Numbered from the stretch's first letter, positions 44,202 through 53,188 are shown. The stretch is DNA of 64,000 bases from Pseudomonas graminis (GCF_900111735.1 NZ_FOHW01000021.1:1-64000); one strand, 5' to 3'. Numbers and translations are program-made. Notes: generated by a model not told the origin, from the sequence alone.

Positions 44202-44948
44202 ATGTTCAATTACTCCGCCCGCCCCGATCTGCTCAAGGACCGGGTCATTCTGGTCACCGGCGCCGGCCGTGGGATTGGCGCCGCTGCCGCGAGAACCTAC
44301 GCTGCCCATGGCGCGACCGTCTTGCTGCTGGGCCGGACCGAAGCGAACCTGAGCGCGTTGTATGACGAAATCGAAGCCGCCGGGCATCCGCAGCCCGTGG
44401 TCATCCCGTTCGATCTAGAGACCGCCCTGCCCCGTCAGTACGACGAGCTCGCCGCGATGATCGAAGCCGAGTTCGGCCGCCTTGACGGCGTATTGCACAA
44501 CGCCTCCATCATTGGCCCGCGCACACCGGTCGAACAGCTCACCGGTGAGCAGTTCATGCAGGTGATGCACGTCAACGTCAACGCCACTTTTATGCTGACC
44601 ACCGCGTTGCTGCCGCTGCTCAAGCTGTCGGGTGACGCATCCATTGCCTTCACTTCCAGCAGCGTCGGGCGCAAAGGCCGCGCGTACTGGGGCGCCTATG
44701 GCGTGTCCAAGTTCGCCACCGAAGGGCTAATGCAGACGCTGGCCGATGAAATCGACGGACTTGGGTCGCTGCGCGCCAACAGTATCAATCCGGGCGCAAC
44801 CCGCACCGACATGCGCGCCCAGGCGTACCCGGCGGAGGATCCGACCAACAACCCGACGCCGGAAGAGATCATGCCGGTGTACCTGTACCTGATGGGCCCG
44901 GACAGCAAAGGCATCAACGGACAGGCACTGGATGCCCAGACCCGCTGA
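44202..44948 (+). CDS. YciK-like short-chain dehydrogenase
   Basis: 248 residues. The cofactor loop is TGAGRGIGAAAA, the N-x-A motif LHNASIIG, Ser in FTSSSVGRKG and the YxxxK pair in YGVSKFATEG. The name YciK comes from E. coli; substrate and pathway are unknown. It is 60 bases after mupP on the same strand, preceded by AAAGGAG, and is normally the third gene of ubiG-mupP-yciK in Pseudomonas. Confidence 0.87.
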   Translation: MFNYSARPDLLKDRVILVTGAGRGIGAAAARTYAAHGATVLLLGRTEANLSALYDEIEAAGHPQPVVIPFDLETALPRQYDELAAMIEAEFGRLDGVLHNASIIGPRTPVEQLTGEQFMQVMHVNVNATFMLTTALLPLLKLSGDASIAFTSSSVGRKGRAYWGAYGVSKFATEGLMQTLADEIDGLGSLRANSINPGATRTDMRAQAYPAEDPTNNPTPEEIMPVYLYLMGPDSKGINGQALDAQTR

Positions 44949-45187
44949 ACCCTGCAGATCCTTCAGCGTTGGCTCATAAAAGGCGAGCGCACTGAACAGT
45001 GCGTTCCCTCAAATGAATATCTGACCGCTCCGGGCACCCTCCACTCGGCAGTTTTCCGTCATGCTCTGTATCGCGATGCTGTTGGATCCGATACGTTAGT
45101 CAAATCCAAGGCGCGAAAAGGTATCGAACCTGTCACCATCCGCCGCAACTTATTGATTGACAATACGTTTACCGCAGGCAGTCGACT

Positions 45188-45203
45188 TGGCACGAGTTTC
45201 GCT
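45188..45203 (+). promoter_or_regulatory. Candidate sigma-54 promoter of the cytosolic diguanylate cyclase
   Basis: TGGCACGAGTTTCGCT. The -24 element TGGCACG is perfect; the -12 element TCGCT differs from TTGCT at one base. The invariant GG and GC are at the required ten-base separation. The predicted RNA start is around 45214, 29 bases before the ATG. Confidence 0.6.
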
Positions 45204-45242
45204 CTCTCCATTTCAAGCCCGTAGAGGCGAAGGAGCGGAACC

Positions 45243-46169
45243 ATGAGTTTTCCAACCACCACCAATGCCATTGATTTCGACAGCGTCCGGTTGCAACGCC
45301 ATGGTTTCGCGCCGCAGCACAGCCTCGCCCGGCCTGCCCTCGATTACGAACAGCTCAGGCGTCAGCTCGATCTGCAACTGCAGACCAGTCTCGAAGCGGA
45401 CAAGATCCTGTCGATGCTTTTCCAGAGTGTTCAGCAGCTCATCCCGCTGAATGCCCTCAGCTATAAACATCTGCCCACCGATCTGCGCCTGGAACTGGGC
45501 GAACAGGCCCGACATAACGCCACCTACAGCATGACCCATGAAGGCGAGCAGTTGGGCGAGCTGTCGTTCCAGCGCGATCACCGTTTTGCCGAGCATGAGC
45601 TGGAGCAACTCGAGTCGTCGCTGTCGAGCCTGCTGTATCCCCTGCGCAATGCCCTGCTGTACCGCCACGCCAGCCTGAGTGCGCTGCGTGACCCGCTGAC
45701 CGGTGCCGGCAACCGGATTGCCATGGAACAGTCGCTGGTTCGCGAATTCGACATCGCACGCCGTCAGCAGCAACCGCTGTCGGTGCTGATGCTCGACATC
45801 GACCACTTCAAAGGCATCAACGACACCCACGGCCACGCCACGGGCGATGAAGTGCTGCGGGCCCTGACCAACGTGGTCAAGGATCGCCTGCGCAACATCG
45901 ATCAGGTGTTCAGGTTTGGCGGTGAGGAGTTTCTCATCGTGCTGACTAACACCAGCCGTGAATCAGCCGCCCTGGTGGGCGAACGCCTGCGCAGCGCCGC
46001 GCTGCAACTCACTTATCCGGTAAAGGGACGGGCTGTGGACCTGACGGTCAGCCTTGGTTGCTCTACGCTGCTGCCGGGCGAATCGTCCGACAGCATGTTG
46101 CGCCGTGCTGACACGGCCCTTTATGCCGCCAAGCGCAAGGGCCGCAACCGCCTGGAAATGGCGGGCTGA
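45243..46169 (+). CDS. Soluble diguanylate cyclase (GGDEF)
   Basis: 308 residues without membrane helices. The N-terminal 145 residues look like a small GAF-like or coiled sensor: QLDLQLQTSLEADKILSMLF and HRFAEHELEQLESSL. The GGDEF domain (about 148-305) has DPLTGAGNR, MLDIDHFKGINDTHGH and a canonical GGEEF. The I-site RNID stands five residues before it, so product inhibition is likely. GGAG precedes the ATG, and a candidate sigma-54 promoter lies upstream. It converges on undA with only four bases between the stops. Confidence 0.88.
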   Translation: MSFPTTTNAIDFDSVRLQRHGFAPQHSLARPALDYEQLRRQLDLQLQTSLEADKILSMLFQSVQQLIPLNALSYKHLPTDLRLELGEQARHNATYSMTHEGEQLGELSFQRDHRFAEHELEQLESSLSSLLYPLRNALLYRHASLSALRDPLTGAGNRIAMEQSLVREFDIARRQQQPLSVLMLDIDHFKGINDTHGHATGDEVLRALTNVVKDRLRNIDQVFRFGGEEFLIVLTNTSRESAALVGERLRSAALQLTYPVKGRAVDLTVSLGCSTLLPGESSDSMLRRADTALYAAKRKGRNRLEMAG

Positions 46170-46173
46170 ACGA

Positions 46174-46971
46174 TCAGGCGCGCTCTGCGACCCGGTGCTC
46201 GCGGACAGGGCCGTTACCTTCCTGCGATCGCTCCATCGTCATGCACCGCTCAAGGAACAGGAACATGTACTCGTAACTCTTGCAGATCGCCATTCGCAGG
46301 TCGCTCTGCAATTGTTCGCTGGGGTTGTTGCCGGCCAGGGTGCAAATGATTTCCAGCGCTTCCCAGGGGTGGGAGTCGTCGTACTGCGCATGCATCTTCA
46401 GCCACTTCATCGCACGCTTTCGTGTCTCCGAAGGGAACATATCCGCGTAAGTGTCCTGGGAGCAGACAACGGCCGACCATTCACCGGTGGCGCCTTCGAT
46501 GGCGTAGTTGGTCGCCGCGATGGCCACCACCAGCGAATCAGACGAACAGCTGTGCCAGCACCAGTGATTCAACGCGTGAAGTTCAGACGGTACGCGCTGG
46601 GCCTGCAGGTCTTCCAGGGTCACCCCGTGGGCGGCGCTCCAGTTGACCCAGTAATCGGCGTGGTTGAGTTCGACCCGAATGTTGCGCATCAACCATCGTC
46701 GCGCCATGTCTTCACCCGGGTGTCGGGCGAATCGGGTTTTGGTCAGGTTGTGCGCCATATAGACCGCGAACTGTTCGACGACCGGCCAGCCACCAATCAA
46801 GTACTGGCGCATGGTCTTAGAACTGAGCCGCCCGTCACGCATGCGTTGATAAAGTTCATGCCCTACCACCTTGGCCTTGGCGTCACTGCAATCATCAATC
46901 AATTGCTGTGCCCAAGCGGGGTAACTGCTGGCATCCATCAGCGGACCGGTTCTAATGAACATATCGATCAC
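46174..46971 (-). CDS. undA: 1-Undecene synthase UndA (heme-oxygenase-like diiron oxidase)
   Basis: 265 residues, against about 261 for P. fluorescens Pf-5 UndA. It oxidatively decarboxylates medium-chain fatty acids such as lauric acid to terminal alkenes. Ligand residues fall at the published UndA positions as I recall them: Glu101 and His104 (RVELNHADYW), Glu159 (NYAIEGATGEW) and His194 (KMHAQYDDSH), with Asp198 and His201 completing the diiron set. Automatic pipelines often call it TenA-family regulator. GTG 46971 is the start: AAGGAG lies seven bases upstream and the N-terminus MIDMFIRTGPLM matches. It begins 36 bases after the GGDEF/EAL stop, with no terminator between. Confidence 0.92.
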   Translation of the reverse strand: MIDMFIRTGPLMDASSYPAWAQQLIDDCSDAKAKVVGHELYQRMRDGRLSSKTMRQYLIGGWPVVEQFAVYMAHNLTKTRFARHPGEDMARRWLMRNIRVELNHADYWVNWSAAHGVTLEDLQAQRVPSELHALNHWCWHSCSSDSLVVAIAATNYAIEGATGEWSAVVCSQDTYADMFPSETRKRAMKWLKMHAQYDDSHPWEALEIICTLAGNNPSEQLQSDLRMAICKSYEYMFLFLERCMTMERSQEGNGPVREHRVAERA

Positions 46972-47007
46972 TGTGTAGCTCCTTATGTGAGTGGCTTAAG
47001 GGTGTAT

Positions 47008-49473
47008 TCAGCGAAAAGTCCCGGGAGCGCTGAATAACAGGGGGGTCTGCCTCGCGGGCCGTGCGTGCAGAGATTCGCAGGTGAATAATTGCGGTCGCTC
47101 GATAACGTACCCCTGAGCGTAGTCCACACCGATTTCCAATAACGCCTGCTCTATCTGAGGGCTTTCGACGAACTCGGCGATCGTCTGTTTGCCCATTACG
47201 TGCCCGATATGGTTGATCACTTCTACCATCGCCCGGTTGACCGGATCGTCGAGCATGTCCTTTACGAAACTGCCATCAATCTTCAGGAAGTCCACAGGCA
47301 AGTGCTTCAAGTACGCGAATGACGACATGCCTGCACAGAAGTCATCCAGAGAGAAACGGCATCCCAGACTTTTAAGTTCATTGATGAACCGAATGGCGCT
47401 GCCCAGGTTGGCGATCGCACTGGTTTCGGTGATTTCAAAACAGATAAGTTCAGGGGGGATTGCGTAGATCTGGAACTGCTGTCGCAAATACTCGAGAAAA
47501 GCGTCGTCGCCGATGCTGGTCCCGGACAGATTGATCGCACACACCGCCATCGGCCCTTTGCCGTGTCCGGACTTCAGACAGTCGGCAATGATCATGAAGA
47601 CGTGCTGCACAACCCAGCGATCCAGAGTGGTCATCATGCCGTAGCGCTCGGCAGCGGGGATGAAACTGTCGGGCAGGATCATGCGCCCGGACTCGTCGCG
47701 CAGCCGCAACAGAATCTCGATATGGCCGTGGCTTTGCTCGGTATTGCGGCCCAGGGCTGCAATTTCCTGGGAATACAGGCAGAAGCGATTGTCCTCGAGG
47801 GCCATGTGCAGGCGCTGGATCCAGGCCATTTCACCAAAGCGGGTGGACAGATCGGAGTCGTCGTCGTGGTAGACCTGAACCCGGTTGCGGCCTTTTTCCT
47901 TGGCCATGTAGCAGGCCATGTCGGCGGCGCGCAGCGAAGTCTCGAGCGTGGTCGGGACGTCGTCGATGTGCACCAGGCCGATGCTGACGGTGGTGACAAA
48001 CGGCCGGCCTTTCCACACAAAATGCAGGCTTTCCACGGTTTGGCGCAGGCTTTCGGCGACCCGCTCGGCCGCCTCCGGCGCGCAATGTTCCAGAAGGATG
48101 CCGAACTCGTCACCGCCCAGGCGCGCGAGCGTGTCGCCTTCGCGCACGCCCTGTTGCAGCAGGGTACAAATGTGCCGCAGCAGTTCATCCCCTGCGGCAT
48201 GCCCGCTGGTGTCGTTGACCAGCTTGAATTGATCGAGGTCGAGGAACATCAGCGCGTGCCGTGCAGGCTGCTCCGCCAGGCCGTTGAGGGCCAGTTCCAG
48301 GCGGTATTCGAACTCGCGGCGGTTGGCCAGGCCGGTCAGCGCATCGTGGGTCGCCTGCCAGGACAGATTGGCGATGTACTGACGCTCCTGGGTCATGTCA
48401 TGCAGCACCAGCACCGCGCCACTGACCTCGCCTTCGGTGCGGATGGGCGAACCGACCAGCGCAACCGAAACCGTGCTGCCGTCCAGGCGCTGAATCAATC
48501 TTGAGCATTCACTGCCCCCGCCCAGATTGCCGCTGAGCATGCGCTCGATCAGGGTTGAGGTGTCTTTCTGGTCATTCTCGTCGAGCAGACTGAACAGCGC
48601 GGCCAGCGGCAGACCGGCTGCCTGCTCGTTTTTCCAGTGAGTCATGTGCTCGGCGGCAGGGTTCATGTAAACGATGGAGCCGTCGACATCGGTGGTGATG
48701 ACGCCGTCACCGATGGACTCGAGGGTGATCTGAGCGCGCTCTTTTTCCATCTGCAGCGCAATCGCAAAACCATGGCGCTGCTCCAGCAGTTTATGGGTGC
48801 GCAGCAGTGCAAGGATGATCAGGAACAGCGCGGTGGCGAGGTTGACCACCAGCAGAATCCGCAAGATGACCCGCGAGCCCTCCCCGAGCGCGTCGCTGAA
48901 GGCCATGGCCGCCGGCGTGACGCCTTCGTTGATGGCGCTGATGCGCTGGCGCCAGCCCATGACATCGCTGTTGCTGACGTTGCCTTCCTGGATCCTTGCG
49001 TGCATCTGGCGGGCGACTTGATCGAGCTGCACCAGGTAATTGTCACCGACCTTCCACAGGTCAATGGCCTTTTCCAGGTAGCTGAAGTGCTGGAAGTTCA
49101 GGTAGAGCCAGATGATGCTCTGCGCATCGTCGGGATGGTTGCCACCCTGCAGAATCCCCGCAGTGGCGCGGGCGATGTCGGGCACCGGTTGATCCATCGC
49201 CAGACGCAAATCATGCCCGCCCTGGGGAATGGCAATCGCTTTCTGGTATCTGAGGTAATCGATGTCGTCGCGGCTGTTGGCGTAGAGGTTCAGGTAATAG
49301 ATGGCATCTTTCTGCCCTTTCGACCACAGGCTCTCGCCGCCAATGTAGCTGCGCACCGCCGACATCATGTACAGGCTGACGCAGCCAAGGAGTGCCTGTA
49401 ACAGCACGACGGCGATAAATGGCCAAACGATGCCCAGAAGACGAGGCTTCTCGAGAGTCCGCTTTTGCTTCAT
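47008..49473 (-). CDS. PAS-GGDEF-EAL c-di-GMP enzyme with periplasmic N-terminal sensor
   Basis: 821 residues: helix about 13-35, extracytoplasmic domain about 36-205, helix about 206-226, PAS about 245-365, GGDEF about 375-540 and EAL about 560-800. The cyclase loop is an intact GGDEF. The EAL-type motif reads EILLRLRD, and the loop that is usually DDFG-x-G reads DDFCAGMSS. Other phosphodiesterase residues are present: Asn in CAINLSG, Glu in FEITETS, Lys in FLKIDGSFV, Glu in AEFVES and Gln in AQGYVIERP. Both activities are therefore possible. It is probably cotranscribed with undA. A folded leader lies upstream (49506-49585). Confidence 0.88.
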   Translation of the reverse strand: MKQKRTLEKPRLLGIVWPFIAVVLLQALLGCVSLYMMSAVRSYIGGESLWSKGQKDAIYYLNLYANSRDDIDYLRYQKAIAIPQGGHDLRLAMDQPVPDIARATAGILQGGNHPDDAQSIIWLYLNFQHFSYLEKAIDLWKVGDNYLVQLDQVARQMHARIQEGNVSNSDVMGWRQRISAINEGVTPAAMAFSDALGEGSRVILRILLVVNLATALFLIILALLRTHKLLEQRHGFAIALQMEKERAQITLESIGDGVITTDVDGSIVYMNPAAEHMTHWKNEQAAGLPLAALFSLLDENDQKDTSTLIERMLSGNLGGGSECSRLIQRLDGSTVSVALVGSPIRTEGEVSGAVLVLHDMTQERQYIANLSWQATHDALTGLANRREFEYRLELALNGLAEQPARHALMFLDLDQFKLVNDTSGHAAGDELLRHICTLLQQGVREGDTLARLGGDEFGILLEHCAPEAAERVAESLRQTVESLHFVWKGRPFVTTVSIGLVHIDDVPTTLETSLRAADMACYMAKEKGRNRVQVYHDDDSDLSTRFGEMAWIQRLHMALEDNRFCLYSQEIAALGRNTEQSHGHIEILLRLRDESGRMILPDSFIPAAERYGMMTTLDRWVVQHVFMIIADCLKSGHGKGPMAVCAINLSGTSIGDDAFLEYLRQQFQIYAIPPELICFEITETSAIANLGSAIRFINELKSLGCRFSLDDFCAGMSSFAYLKHLPVDFLKIDGSFVKDMLDDPVNRAMVEVINHIGHVMGKQTIAEFVESPQIEQALLEIGVDYAQGYVIERPQLFTCESLHARPARQTPLLFSAPGTFR

Positions 49474-49504
49474 GGTGTCCCTTTGATCAGCACTACCAGA
49501 TACT

Positions 49505-49585
49505 CAGTCTCCCCACGCCAGGCAACCTTCCTGGAGCCTGAGAGACTTCGCTAATTTCCACGATGCGGCAGACAATCTCTCACAT
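49505..49585 (-). promoter_or_regulatory. Structured leader of the GGDEF/EAL-undA unit, partly like a glycine aptamer
   Basis: On the minus strand GAGAGA (49581-49576) can pair with TCTCTC (about 49546-49541), which continues as CTCTCAGGC, three bases, then AGGA. This is the order of the conserved 3' core of glycine riboswitches (CUCUCAGGC-aaA-AGGAC). A GCCG precedes it, but the expected GCCGAAGGRGCAA is poorly matched. A second fold is possible: AGTCTC/GAGACT outside CCAGG/CCTGG (49506-49547). The leader ends about 32 bases before the ATG. The class assignment is tentative. Confidence 0.25.
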
Positions 49586-49743
49586 CTTTTACAAGACGTA
49601 ACCAGCCAATTGGGTCGAGAGACGTAAATATGACGCTTCTCACATTTCCAGCAATTGGCTCTGCAGAGCATAGCCCAAGAATTGACGTGGCTCAGTGGCG
49701 ATAAGCCATTTCGACGCGGACCTCCACAACATGACAGGCTGTC

Positions 49744-51585
49744 TCACACTTGTTGCAGATGTCCGTAGAGCCTAGCGTACAGCCCGCCGTCCGCAATCAG
49801 TTGCTGATGGTCACCGTCCTCGGCGATACGACCGCCATCGAACACCAATACACGGTCCGCCTGTTTAACCGCCGACAGGCGGTGGGCAATGATCAGCGTG
49901 GTACGGCCACTGAGAAAACGGTTCAGTGCCTGGTGCAGGTTGTACTCGGTGGCAGCGTCCAGCGCCGAAGTGGCCTCATCGAGAATCACCACCCTGGGGT
50001 CGGCCAGGACCATGCGCGCGATGGCCAGCCGCTGGCGCTGGCCGCCGGACAGGCGAACCCCCGAGCGCCCGACCACGCTGTCCAGCCCCAGCGGAAGCGC
50101 ACGTATCGTGGCATCCATCTGGGCGATTTCCAGCGCCTGCCAGCAGGCCTTGTCGTCCTGCTCGCGGCCCATCAGCAGGTTGGCACGGACGGTGTCGTTG
50201 AACAACGCCGGATGCTGCAAGACCACGGCGACGTTCTCGCGAACAGTGTCCAGGCCGATCTCCTGCACGCTTGAACCACCGAAACGAATGACCCCGGACT
50301 GGGCGGTGTACAGGCCAAGCAGCAATTGCACCAGCGTGCTTTTGCCGCCGCCGCTGGCGCCCACAATCGCGACTTTTTCCCCTGGATTGATCGACAGATC
50401 CAGTTGATCGAGGACCAATTCGTCGTTATAGCCGAAGCTCAAGCCGCGCACGTCGATGCTCACGGTCTGCCGACCCGCGAATGGATTGGTTTGGCCCGGG
50501 TACTGAGGCTCGTCCGCCCGGGCCAGCAGTTCGTTGATACGGGTCAGTGCGCCGCCGGCCGCGTAGTAGGCGTACTGCAGATTCAGCAGTTGCTCGACCG
50601 GCCCGATCATGAACCACAGGTAGCTGAACACCGCGAGCATGTGGCCGATGGACAGGTCGGAGAACAGCACCGTGAGCATGGCGGCAGCGCGGAAGATGTC
50701 GATACCGAACTGGAACAGCAAGCCGCTGGCCCGACCCGAAGCGTCGCTTTTCCATTGAGACGACACCGCATAGTCGCGCACTTCCCGGGCGCGCAGGCCG
50801 AGCAATCCGAGGAAGTAACCCTGACGATTACTGGCACGGATTTCCTGAATGGATTCGAGGGTTTCGGTGAGCGCCTGGGTGAAGCGAGAGGTGCTGTCGT
50901 TTTCCAGTTTCTTGAGGTGTTTGACACGCTTGCCGAGCTTGACCGTGGCGAACACCACCAGCGGGTTGAACAGCAGGATCAGCAGCGCCAGTTGCCAGTG
51001 CATCCACATCAGAATGGCAGCGGTCCCCGTGAGGGTGAGCATCGCCACGAGAAACTTGCTCAGCGTCTCGCCGACGAATTTGTCAACGGTGTCCAGATCC
51101 GTCACCAGATGCGCGGTGACCGTGCCGGTGCCGAGGCTCTCGTATTCGCTCAGGGAGATGCGCTTGAGCCGCTCGATCAGCCGCGTGCGGATGCGATAGA
51201 CGATGTCCTTGGCGAGCCCGGCGAACAGACGCGCCTGAATGACGTTGAACACCAGCGCGCCCAGTCGCAGACAAAGTGTCGCCAACAGCATCAGCCCGAT
51301 ATAGCCGACGGGCTTGTGCAAGCTTTCGGGCAAAAACTGATTCATGAAGATCAGCGCCGAATTGCCTTTGCCCAGCAGTACTTCATCGACCAGCAGGGGC
51401 AGCAATAGAGGAATCGGCACCGAACAGAGCACGGCCAGCACAGCGAAGCCGTTGGCCACCCACAGCGATTTTCGGTGTTGCAGGGCAAGGCGGCGGATCT
51501 GCGCCCAGTTCAGGCGATCAACGGCAGGACGTTCATTGGCCGATGCGGCAGGATTGCGATGCTCCAGGTCGGGGACGTCAGGCAC
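49744..51585 (-). CDS. ABC exporter, fused permease and ATPase
   Basis: 613 residues from GTG 51585. The frame is open to ATG 51630, but that would overlap the upstream gene by 53 bases. It has a six-helix type-I exporter domain (about 50-330) and an ATPase domain (about 375-610): Walker A GASGGGKST, Q loop VVLQHP, signature LSGGQRQRLAIARM, Walker B VVILDEATSALD and the H loop IIAHRLS. It works as a homodimer or half-transporter. The substrate (lipid, peptide or drug) cannot be told. The neighbours are a DsbA-like protein and trhO, which gives no substrate clue. Confidence 0.88.
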   Translation of the reverse strand: MPDVPDLEHRNPAASANERPAVDRLNWAQIRRLALQHRKSLWVANGFAVLAVLCSVPIPLLLPLLVDEVLLGKGNSALIFMNQFLPESLHKPVGYIGLMLLATLCLRLGALVFNVIQARLFAGLAKDIVYRIRTRLIERLKRISLSEYESLGTGTVTAHLVTDLDTVDKFVGETLSKFLVAMLTLTGTAAILMWMHWQLALLILLFNPLVVFATVKLGKRVKHLKKLENDSTSRFTQALTETLESIQEIRASNRQGYFLGLLGLRAREVRDYAVSSQWKSDASGRASGLLFQFGIDIFRAAAMLTVLFSDLSIGHMLAVFSYLWFMIGPVEQLLNLQYAYYAAGGALTRINELLARADEPQYPGQTNPFAGRQTVSIDVRGLSFGYNDELVLDQLDLSINPGEKVAIVGASGGGKSTLVQLLLGLYTAQSGVIRFGGSSVQEIGLDTVRENVAVVLQHPALFNDTVRANLLMGREQDDKACWQALEIAQMDATIRALPLGLDSVVGRSGVRLSGGQRQRLAIARMVLADPRVVILDEATSALDAATEYNLHQALNRFLSGRTTLIIAHRLSAVKQADRVLVFDGGRIAEDGDHQQLIADGGLYARLYGHLQQV

Positions 51586-52213
51586 TGGCGTTGCGCTCCA
51601 GCCAGCGACCGAGCAGCGGCCCGAGGACATCGAGGGGTTGATAGCCGTTGGTCAGCAACGCCAGTTGGCCGTTGTTCTCGGCGAGCAGGGTCGGAAACCC
51701 GGCAATGCCGAGGTCCTGAACCCAGGAGAAATCCGACGCGGTCGCGGTGTGCTGCTCGACACTGTCGAAGGCTTCGGCGAACTCGATGCGCGGCAAGCCG
51801 GCTTTTTCGGCGAGCTCCGCCAGCACCGAGCCGTGGGTGACGTCGCGGCCGTGAAGGTAAAAGGCCTGCTGGATTTCTTTGACCAGCCGCCAGGCGACGT
51901 CCGGCGCCAGGCTGCGCGCCGCAACGATGGCCCGGCAGGCGGGCGCGGTGTCGTAGACAAAACCGTCGGGCAAGGCGCCGTCAAAACGGAAAGCCTGGCC
52001 CGTGGCCTCGTGCACCGCTTGCCAGTGTTCGAGAATGTAGCGTTTGGTCGCCGGCTCCAGCGCTGCGCCACTGCCGGTGCGCAATCCGCCCACCACCAGA
52101 TGCAACGGCACCCCCGCCGCTGCCGCCTGCTCGACCAATGCTTCGGCCACCGGAGAAAATCCCCAGCACCAGGAACACATCGGGTCCATCACGTACAGCA
52201 GGCGGGTGGACAT
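51578..52213 (-). CDS. DsbA-family thioredoxin-fold oxidoreductase, cytoplasmic type
   Basis: 211 residues without a signal peptide. The active site is CSWC in MDPMCSWCWGFSP near residue 14, and the cis-Pro loop is AGFPTLLAENNG. The all-helical insertion between them is typical of the DsbA/FrnE group. The absence of an export signal suggests thiol or glutathione-linked chemistry in the cytoplasm. The 3' end overlaps the likely start of the ABC exporter gene by eight bases; the 5' end is three bases from trhO. Confidence 0.85.
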   Translation of the reverse strand: MSTRLLYVMDPMCSWCWGFSPVAEALVEQAAAAGVPLHLVVGGLRTGSGAALEPATKRYILEHWQAVHEATGQAFRFDGALPDGFVYDTAPACRAIVAARSLAPDVAWRLVKEIQQAFYLHGRDVTHGSVLAELAEKAGLPRIEFAEAFDSVEQHTATASDFSWVQDLGIAGFPTLLAENNGQLALLTNGYQPLDVLGPLLGRWLERNASA

Positions 52214-52216
52214 GGT

Positions 52217-53188
52217 TCAGGCCTCGTTGCTTGGGGTTTCAGTCGCCTGGCCGTCAAGCGCGCGATAATTGCGACCGATCGGGTGCGGCTGATTGCGTGC
52301 TTTCGCCAAGTCGATCTGCTTCTGCCGGTCGATGGCGCTGCGGCGGGTTTTCTCACTCAGCGAATCCCAGCAATGCGGGCAACTGACGCCGGGCGAATAA
52401 TGCTCGCTGGCACGGTCCTCTGCGCTGATCGGCGTGCGGCAGGCATGACATTGATCGTAGTCGCCTTCGGTCAGGTCATGGCGCACAGTGACGCGATTGT
52501 CGAACACGAAGCAGTCGCCCTGCCAGCGGGTTTCTTCCTGAGGGACTTCTTCCAGGTATTTGAGAATGCCGCCCTTGAGGTGATAGACCTCCTCGAAGCC
52601 TTCGCCGAGCATGTAGCTGGACGCCTTTTCACAGCGAATGCCGCCGGTGCAGAACATGGCGACCTTCTTGTGCTTCGCCGGATCGAAATGGGCTTTGATG
52701 TAGTCCGGAAACTCACGGAATGAAGTGGTCTTGGGGTCGATCGCGCCTTCGAAGGTGCCGATGGACACTTCGTAATCGTTGCGCGTGTCGATGAGCAGCA
52801 CTTCGGGGTCGGCGATCAGCGCGTTCCAGTCCTTGGGATCGACGTAGGTGCCAACGGCCTTGTTCGGGTCAACGCCCGGCACGCCCAGGGTCACGATCTC
52901 TTTCTTCAGTTTGACCTTGGTGCGATAGAACGGCTGCTCGTCGCAGTACGATTCCTTGTGGTCGATGTCGACCATTCGCGGATCGTTCTTCAGCCAGGCC
53001 ATCAAGCCGTCGATGCCCTCGCGGCTGCCGGAGACCGTGCCGTTGATACCCTCTTCGGCGATCAGCAGCGTACCTTTGATGCCGTTGTCGACCATGGCTT
53101 GCAACAGCGGCTCGCGCAACGCGACGTAATCGGAAAGGGTGACGAATTTGTACAGCGCCGCGACGACGATGGGGGCGGTTTGGGTCAT
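52217..53188 (-). CDS. trhO: tRNA uridine-34 5-hydroxylase TrhO (rhodanese-like)
   Basis: 323 residues. It makes 5-hydroxyuridine at the tRNA wobble base under oxygen. The N-terminal part (KGTLLIAEEGINGTVSG) is the UPF0176 domain; the rhodanese domain has LLIDTRNDYE and the catalytic Cys in MFCTGGIRCEKAS. The C-terminal four-cysteine zinc-ribbon-like segment (DQCHAC and VSCPHCWDSL) is retained. It is three bases from the DsbA-like gene and probably transcribed with it. Confidence 0.92.
   Translation of the reverse strand: MTQTAPIVVAALYKFVTLSDYVALREPLLQAMVDNGIKGTLLIAEEGINGTVSGSREGIDGLMAWLKNDPRMVDIDHKESYCDEQPFYRTKVKLKKEIVTLGVPGVDPNKAVGTYVDPKDWNALIADPEVLLIDTRNDYEVSIGTFEGAIDPKTTSFREFPDYIKAHFDPAKHKKVAMFCTGGIRCEKASSYMLGEGFEEVYHLKGGILKYLEEVPQEETRWQGDCFVFDNRVTVRHDLTEGDYDQCHACRTPISAEDRASEHYSPGVSCPHCWDSLSEKTRRSAIDRQKQIDLAKARNQPHPIGRNYRALDGQATETPSNEA

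Noticed and set aside
44949..45187. Possible gene or terminator between the YciK-like gene and the cyclase
   Set aside because: Only a short GCGCACTG/CAGTGCG hairpin without a T-run and no coding pattern was visible.
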